Assembly (NCBI GenBank): GCA_034670405.1
Contig: JAXDDX010000072.1
Location: forward strand, 1,240,001 to 1,304,000
Direction of reading: 5' to 3'
Source of the DNA: Hoplostethus atlanticus
Taxonomy: Eukaryota; Chordata; Actinopteri; Trachichthyiformes; Trachichthyidae
DNA length: 64,000 nucleotides
Below the pieces are notes generated by a model. That model saw nothing but the letters and a program-made list of their open reading frames with translations, had not been told where the DNA came from and made no database searches. The translations under genes and the position numbers were made by a program. Shown here in pieces: positions 56,195-64,000 of the stretch (position 1 is the stretch's first letter; each line of letters opens with the position of its first letter).

Positions 56195-57539
56195 TTATAA
56201 TAGTTAGTTTAGTAGTTTGGTAATCAGAATGCCAGATTTCAAACATTTTGAACATTGAAGTTTCCCAAGTAATAACCATTCTTAGTTTTACTAAAAGAGC
56301 TACCTGGGTGAACCTTGAAATTGAAATGCCAGGATTTATTCAGGCAGTGCTGACAATCTCCTTGAAATGGTCTTTTGTTGATCAAGGTTCCTCTCAAAAC
56401 ACACTGCATTGTAAGTATCGCACTTATGTTCGAGGACAGTCAAGAGTTCCTACACCTTTTTATACAAATATTAGTCAGCATCAATGTTGCAAAATGTCAC
56501 ATTTTTTAGCATGTTAATGTCCAAGGTCTTATTGCTGGCTACAACTATCACTTAGGACCGATACCATCAGGACATTTCTGAACTGGGTTTTTATTCCTCA
56601 AAAGGGAAGTGGATCAACAAACAGCTTGACATTCAACATTTCACTGGTTGGAAAAACAAATTAAACAAATTTCTATGACATTTCCACAACTACATGTTCC
56701 AATTTCCATCATTTTTAAAAGGCTTGGAAAACACAATTTTTGAACGAGCATCCCATAACCGTGGGAACTCTGACAGTCTCTTTCTAGTTGCAAAATGTAA
56801 GGCATGTTGGACAGATGACAGCCATGGTAAGCTGTAAAGTCCGCCACATTATAGTCTCAATACATTACATGAATGAGTATCTTGTGTTGCAAGTGAAGTG
56901 GATCCCTGTGTGCACACCCCATGGCAGTGGAGAAACCAACAAGGAATATCAAGCCTATGACAAAGGGAAGAAAGCCTGGGTCGACAATGTCCTCTTCAAA
57001 TGTGCCAATGAATTTAAGCATGCCATAGCCTATTGAAAACATGTCTTCCAGCGATGCCAAAGAACTTGGAAACATCAACCATGACTACATCAAGCTAACC
57101 ATCACCACAGGAAGCTTATATTACACTGTGGTCCTGCCCCCTCCAGGATGCAGGGATGACTGACAGCTGGGTTGGGTATGCTGAGGTCAACCTCACTGGG
57201 GCTACGCCGTCCAAAACCCAATAACGCTGCACAAATATTATGGGTCATGATTAATTGCCTGACTGGGTCAGGTTCAATTATAGACAGCTAAAAAGACTCC
57301 ATTCACCACGGTGTCTTTATGTAGACCATGGCTGAGAATGAGATGAGCTGAGCCACCCAGAAACGTCAAGGAAGAATGCACCCTGAAACACTAACACTAT
57401 CCAAAAACAGCTAGTGGTAATGTATTTCCTGGGGTAGTCACGCTATTGCCAATGGATTTTGGTTGTAGAAAATGTTTCAGCTGTCTAAAACAAAACTGTA
57501 AATGTCAGGTTTTCATGTTAGTCCCTCAGAAGTGCAACG

Positions 57540-57660
57540 GCGTCTTTCTAGAGCCATTTTACCCGGCATTCAATCATACAGAGAGAACCCCATCGTATGA
57601 GAGGCAGAGACACCAAATTCTCCACCGTCAGTAGCCTCAACAGACCAAAATGCAATGTAG
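57540..57660. repeat. Fragment of the 33999-34508 repeat family
   Basis: GAGGCAGAGACACCAAATTC and TCCACCGTCAGTAGCCTCAA then CAGACCAAAATGCAATG match 34183-34240. Confidence 0.7.
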
Positions 57661-60104
57661 AGTGAAAAAACAGAGACCCGGGTTTGATTTCAATCATGCA
57701 AGAACTGTAGTTAGGCCTACTGCAATACCCCCTATCAGTAATGGGAGAGGGGGCATTTTATTGCTAGTCCAATCATTCAAATTAACTCCTCTTCCAACCG
57801 TCATGATGCCTACTTCCTACACATATTTATATATTAAAAACAACAAGAAATTAACCCATGTCTGTCTCTGACATGCCTAAATCCCCCTGAAAATGGCTTT
57901 TCAATGATGTTGGGAATGTTTTGGGGCATATACCACTTGCTGTGGTTGTGTAAATCTCAAGCAGTAACATAAAACCACAAACAAAGTGTGCATCATAGCC
58001 TGATGATGGCAGCCCCTCTGTAACCAGCCGTTTCATAAACAATAAAAAACATGTTGGGGATGCCTTTCTAAAACAGAAAGAAAAGCCAAATATGGGCTTT
58101 ATTAACACATTGAAGAGACGGGGTGTAAAGGAAGGCTGCATGGATACTGTCCAAACTCTACAAGATAACCCAAGTTCTTCTGCAACCGAACAGAAATTCA
58201 ATCTTTCCTTTTCCAGAGAAAACGAGAGCTTTATCCAAAGATGAGACGCACCCAGCGAATGAGAAGGAGGAGTCGCCACAGCATCTTGGCTGGGGTTCAG
58301 TAGTTCAGGTTGAAAAGGTTGCGGTTATATGAAAGAGCGTCTGAAAGGCAGAGATGCACAATACACTCATTGACCTGTAACAGAAAACTTGCCAATGATT
58401 ACAGTAGCTTTGGAAGAGAGACAGAGGGCTTGCCTTTTACTAAGGGCTCAAGGCACTGCACCCCCCCCCCCTTCCACCTCCCCTTGGTTTAAACCAAGAT
58501 GCCAATCACAGAACAATGCCAGTCACAATGTATTTGCCCTTTCCACAGAGACTGGTTTGTAATGAGGTCAAACTAGACGACAAGCTCGACTGTGAAACAA
58601 AGAAATTTTGGGGGAGGAGGAAATCTTGTGGCTTAAATTTGAACTTCTACTCATTGATTTCCTGTTAGTCCCTGTTCAAACTAAGGGAACCCCTCATCTC
58701 ACCGCCACTGTTGGATGACTAGCATTTGTGTTGGTGTTTAGCTCAAGCCCTTTATTAAATGCAAAAGCTCCACATTAATTTCAAGAGCTACTAAAAATTC
58801 CTGAAGGCAATGAATGAAATATTCCCATTATATATCCATTTACTTCCAATGAAATCCATGTATGAAGGAATAGGCTTCATCTGGCTTCACCAGCTTTACA
58901 GGTAACAGTGCATTTCAGAGGAAATAGAGCAGGAAAAAGAGGACTAGTCAAGAGTGACTGGTCAAGACATTGAGCATTATGACGCCCGCTTGCAGAAACC
59001 TCTTCTGCAGCCAGCAGAGCTTTCACTACACCGTAATGAGGTCTGCAGGTAAAAATAGTGGTGGAAAGAATAAAGGGTTTTGGATTTGTCCTTGTTCAGA
59101 GTACATGTTCAATGGTTAAGAGACCAGTGGTACAATTCACACCCAAGACAACAACTCCAGTTACCTCCATGTTCCAATCTTTTTTCAATGTCTGCTGCCA
59201 AAAGAATATTAAAAAATGAAGCTTTAAAAATGAAGACGGTTTATTCTGTAAATCTACAGCTGAAACATAGATGGATGCAGTGCCTTTTACAGCAAGCGGT
59301 GTGACATGGACATTTTCCCTTTTCAGCAATGTCCAAGATTCAATTACTGTATTAGAAACGCTGATTTTTAAAACAACAGTCACTGAGCACCTGAAAAAAA
59401 GAAATGCCAGTAACTAAGGTAATCGGATGAACTCACACTCCCCAATTCAGTTTATTCTCAACATGTAAAGTCAGGGTTTTAATACTGCCTGCTTTAACCA
59501 TATTCAAGATTGCTCTTTTGGGCTGGAATAATAGCTTTGCCACGTGGGGCACATCTGTAGCTTGTCGATTTGCACTAGCTGAACAGATAAATGGCCATGC
59601 ACCGAGACCCACAGCAGCAGCACATCCACCTGGAGCAGAATGTTATAATAATGTCATACTTCCTGAAACAATCCTCAATGGTAGGACAGCACAGCGGTCG
59701 TGATTTGAGCTGCTCTACCTACGGCAGATGGGGAATAGCGGCTCAGTAGGGATGAGTTCACTGGTTGACCGGCCACAGTCCCACAAATGAGGTCAAGACT
59801 AATCTCTTAGGATTGAAGGCGAGATCACAAAAAAAAAACAACTTCCAAAGTTGTGTTGCAAGTCATCTCAGTGGGTAACAATGGGTGGCAAGTCTGGACT
59901 GGTTTAAGGTGAAAGTGATCTGAAGTCCTACACATAGATCAAATCTGAGCATTTATTTTCCATTTGGTGAAGCTGCAGCCGACCTGATTAGTCAGATTAA
60001 TTACAGCCACCCAGTGTACAATCCCCCAAACACCAGCTTTGTCCCAACCTATGAAGACTATCCTACCGCAAAGCCTGGAAGCAGAGATTACAGGAAAATG
60101 CTAA

Positions 60105-60105
<1 letters not shown>
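57661..60105. other. mllt3 intron, mostly featureless
   Basis: No coding exon and no bounded element seen. 58690-58950 has unique texture with mixed composition and could be regulatory, but there is no specific support. Confidence 0.35.

Positions 60106-60137
<32 letters not shown>
60106..60137. repeat. (CA)n microsatellite
   Basis: About 16 CA units. Confidence 0.95.
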
Positions 60138-60138
<1 letters not shown>

Positions 60139-61097
60139 CTAATGAGTGCACCAACACTAATCCCATCTAAAAGCAGGCCCCCACTCTTTATTGCCTTGAC
60201 TAAAAACACAACATGTCAATTGCCATAATGAAAGCACATGTATAGCACATGGATGTACAACTTGCCAAAAGGCTATAAGGAGGTATATGCCCTCATACAT
60301 GTCACTGTTATGAGAAAACCTTGTAACTAAAATATTGAAGACATTCTTGTTTGACCTTCAATAAAAGGGCTCCTCTAAGGGTTCAGAAAATTCTACCAGC
60401 CTTGGGCTGATGAAACACTTTCAGAACCCATTGGATAAACTAAAAAAAGTACAGTGGTCAGCCTGAAATCAACTGTTTTTCTTAGTTCCTGAAAAGTTGA
60501 CAGACGATTGAACACCAGCTTTGTGCATCTCAACATCCAAATTAAAAACATAAATGTGCATGTCATCCCTCTTCTCTCGCCCAATCTTTCCTGTCTCTCT
60601 CTACTAACTATCAAATAAAAGACAAAAAATAATTAAAAAAAAACAAAAATGTACTTGGACAGGCCACCTACATTAACATTATATGGGGAACACTGAACAT
60701 ATAACAAAAATGGCATATCATTAGTATTTGCTAAAATTACATTTTTAGGAATTCAGCGTTGAGACAAAGCAGCAATGCTTTGCGTTCTCCTGGCCTGGGT
60801 CACAATGGTCAGGGTCAAAAACAAACAATACATTTTACATCACTTCTCTAAGCGAACCATGCCATATGTGCATCCAAGACCTAAAACACTAAAGTGTGAA
60901 GCCACACCTAACCACAGATGGGAAGGGGGGGGGGGGGGTGCTCAATGTTCCTGATGCCAGAGGCGTCATGGTAGCAGGTCTCAGACAAACAACACTCAGT
61001 GGGATGAGGCGTTGCCTCCAGACTGATACCTCCCTCGAGATGCACTGTGTGTGTGTCTGGTGACATTTGCTGCAGCATCTTTAGTCAAGGGCTTTCA

Positions 61098-61159
61098 GAA
61101 ACCCACCCTGATTACAAGTTATTCAACAAAGTCGGAAACCCGCCCTGATTACGAGGTAT
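61098..61159. repeat. Short tandem duplication, 36-bp period
   Basis: GAAACCCACCCTGATTACAA at 61098 and GAAACCCGCCCTGATTACGA at about 61135 are two diverged copies. Confidence 0.75.
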
Positions 61160-61959
61160 GAAACATCGATGTTTCATTTAACAGTCTAGCATTAACTAAT
61201 GCCATTGCAACATTAGCAGACTTTTATACTTCCATCTGATTATTGAGGCTACATTTCAAACCGCGACTCAAAGGAGTACAGATGCGCTGCGTCATAGATG
61301 CAATGAATTATTGTCATTGTAGTTCACCAAAGCCTAGGTGACACTACACAATTTTAACACCGATTCTAGGCCTAAGTGGACCATCCGAAGCACGTATCCT
61401 GTTGTGTGAAAGGTCTGCACCATGATACTGACCACAGACTGAAATGTGACAGTGACAACAGCTGATCGGAGTTTAATTCAAAGGGGAAGGAAAAGAGAAT
61501 GAACCAGAATAGAAGTAATTTTTAACAACTCAGTCACATAGCTTAACACATAACTTATGAGTAAGATTCCCAATTCCACTTGCTGAACTCTTGATAAATT
61601 GCTATTTAATTTATTTGGAGAAATAAATCAATAAGAAATCAGAGCTGCCAACTGCTTTCTGTTTTCATGAAGCAAACAGTGAATTGGCAGCTACTGGCAG
61701 TTTGATACTCACCAAGTCCAAACACTGTTTTTACAACCAACTCTCAGGTTAGTAGTCTTTTCCCTCAACAGCAACTGGGTAATTGGCCAGACAAGATGAG
61801 GGGACACACTCTTACAGCAGCTAGCTAACATGAACTTCACTGCTAACAACTTGTAGTGGTATCAGACATAGGTGACCTTTGCCAACTAAAATTCCATTAG
61901 GTTTTTAAGCAACAATCTGTGATATTTTCATATAAATGAATTTCGGTTTTGCTATTCTG

Positions 61960-62477
61960 TATTGCCAATTAATAAAACACAATAGCGATTCAACAGATAC
62001 CCAGTCCATGAAAGGTTTAACATTTGCCAGCTACCCAAAGCTGGGTGTTTTGGATATTTGCCTATTTGCCACATAATGAACGGCTTATCTCAAACCACTA
62101 GCATCAAGTAACTCTATGGGGAAGTTGTCAGGCTATACAGCCTGAAACTAACGTGTCATTTATTAAGAAAGTTTCCTTCAAATTTTGGCAAATAGCAGCA
62201 AAAACCTCTGGAAGTGATGCTTTTCACATTTCTGACAGTAGCAACAGCAGTTTATTTGGAATAAATGAGAAGAAGTGGGTAGTTAGCATGAGCAGCGATA
62301 GCCACCATGGATGAACAGACAAAGAATAGAGCGCCACCTACAGAAACTCAAACTTCATCAACAGAAAATCCAAGGTGACAGCAATGAGCACCAAAGATGG
62401 AGACTAAATTAAAAAAGAAAAAAAAAACACTGCAAAGATAGACAAAAATGATAAAAAACATCTGAATTATGACTTTA
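61960..62477. repeat. Copy of TTAA-associated repeat family (GTTAGCATGAGCAG family)
   Basis: GTAGTTAGCATGAGCAGCGA, GCGCCACCTACAGAAACTCA, CATCAACAGAAAATCCAAGG and AAAGATGGAGACTAAAT are shared with 12911-13150 and 27846-28197. The right end is GACTTTAAAG with TTAA at 62474-62477. The left part (61960-62060, AATAGCGATTCAACAGAT) matches 27920-27945. Confidence 0.7.
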
Positions 62478-62479
62478 AA

Positions 62480-64000
62480 GCTATCAGGCAATCTAGCAAC
62501 TGATCATTTGCTTACAATAAGAGTTCTAGTGCTGTAGTCGCCACCTCTTCAGATTTCAGAAGGTTTAAAATAATCAAAAGATGTCATAATTTAACCGGTG
62601 AGCAATACATGCAGCACAACAGCTAACCACTGTTCAAGTCCATTAGTTGTTTCCCCATCACAGTCAGTCTGTACTCCCATGATTTTAATGCTACCTTTCA
62701 GACAGACTAGGTGCCAATTAATTCCCTCAGCGTCTCAGTTTCTCAACAGGTAGCTGAACACAACTGATTTCAGCTGGACTACATTGGCAGAATTTGCATT
62801 GGCAGAAGAGAGAATGGGATGGGGGGGGGGGGTTGACCCAGTGGGGGAAGAAAGAGGGTGGGATGGGGAGGGACTGACCAATGGGAGTGGAGAGAACACC
62901 TGTCAACCGCCTCCCGCTGTCTCTACTGGTTGAAGGACTAGATTCCATAAATGAAACCCAAATGCAGGAATAAATAAATAATAAATAAATAAAATATATC
63001 TATATTTATGCACATAAAACCACACACTGTTGGTTTTAAAATAATAATTTCACTCTTGTGGGGGAAAATAATCCATCAGGGTACAGAAGCTGGTACATTA
63101 GTTGTTTAGCCAAAGCGCACCCAACCCCAGTGTTTACCATTATAAGCCGCGAGGCATTGCAGTCTCCTAACGGTTATCCTTGTTGTATTCTTTTCTGATG
63201 TGTATAGATGTCACTAATATAAAAATTAACACCTGACTGGTGCTACAAAGAGTCATTTTAGGCCGGAAGCCACAGATCAGGCATTTCATAAACATTTCCA
63301 CTCTACTGTGAAATAAAACTGAACTTGAACTACATTCACGCATTTCCCACCAGTCACTTTAAAGCCCCCCTCCAGGCAATGAACAGACAATGAACATTTT
63401 CAAACAAGCCTTGCAAGTAAATTATCAGTTTATGAGGCAAAGTAGGAGTGACAGCCAGATTTCTAACAATCAAAAACAAAACTAAAACAGTTGATTGGCC
63501 TCGCCCTGACACACCTGAACCTTGTATTTAAACCGGACTGTAATTGGTGGGAATTTTCCGAGGGGGTTAGAAATTTGAAAGGAGTGATATTGGAGGAGGG
63601 CTTTACTGAAAAGGGACCAGTCCTCACCTGCACTCAAATCTCTGAGGGTGGGAAAGATAAAGAGGCTCGTCATGCAATCTAACACATATTTATACATTGC
63701 TTCAGACAAAATGACTGGTCATCGTTGACCAGAAATCTTGTGTCCTTCTCCTTCATCACGCTCTTCAGCCATAAAGCATGAGTGAATGCTTCAAGCTCCA
63801 CAGCAATATCTTGACATCACAATTTGGTTTCTGCTGTGGTTTCATGCTAGCATCAGTCCCCAAATGTTTTTTTCCCCCTTGACATTATTATTGAGCTTGT
63901 GGTTTGTGGACGAGTCACGAATTAAGTTGGCTAGGAGTTTGTTTCAAAGCTATTATCTATGGATTGAGCCCTGTACTGCCAACCAAAAAGAAATTCCATG
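62480..64000. other. mllt3 intron to window edge, no exon seen
   Basis: A G-run at 62820-62832 and a TAAATAAATAAAATATAT run near 62970-63000. No frame on the minus strand encodes the missing N-terminal YEATS sequence (a VFVRG- or HLHESFP-like peptide), so the upstream exon lies beyond the edge. Confidence 0.5.

Noticed and set aside
54768-64000. Missing mllt3 N-terminal YEATS exon
   Set aside because: I looked on the minus strand for sequence coding GFTHDWMVFVRG- or HLHESFPRPKR-like peptides and saw none; it should lie beyond the right edge.

Overview
The window reads as nuclear DNA from a teleost fish. It has split genes with GT-AG introns, long repeat-rich introns, many (CA)n microsatellites, fish-type LINE and SINE relics, and a dense load of small inverted-repeat DNA transposons. 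There are no bacterial or phage features.

Three protein-coding genes can be supported. (1) 7782-7953, minus strand: first coding exon of a leucine-rich-repeat/calponin-homology gene, closest to LRCH4. It splices leftward, so 1-7781 is its first intron. (2) 15503-16594, plus strand: complete five-exon gene for histone variant H2A.Z of the H2A.Z.1 type, with its promoter and polyadenylation signal. (3) 32160-54767, minus strand: the last eleven coding exons of mllt3 (AF9), the acyl-lysine reader of the super elongation complex. The N-terminal YEATS exon(s) lie beyond the right edge, so about 54768-64000 is intron. H2A.Z and AF9 both act in chromatin, but nothing here shows co-regulation.

The rest is intergenic (7954-15240 and 16900-32000) or intronic, and is a transposon mosaic. 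It includes a decayed but bounded hAT element (39718-42512) inserted in an older MITE; a small hAT MITE with perfect 33-bp ends and a perfect 8-bp target duplication (52413-52578); several elements flanked by TTAA, one a 1.0-kb nested palindrome with a THAP-like reading frame (28320-29337); a widespread hAT-like MITE family with TAGGGTTAGACCAATAT-type ends; a LINE reverse transcriptase relic (18235-18890) and tRNA-headed repeats.

The best leads are the mllt3 exon structure (an ENL-like exon and a 39-nt microexon in an AF9-type gene), transposon sequence lying against mllt3 splice sites, the THAP-bearing TTAA palindrome, and two repeat-free blocks that could be conserved regulatory DNA (37100-37760 and 22540-23020). 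All calls come from reading the sequence and recalling families; no alignment or expression data were available.
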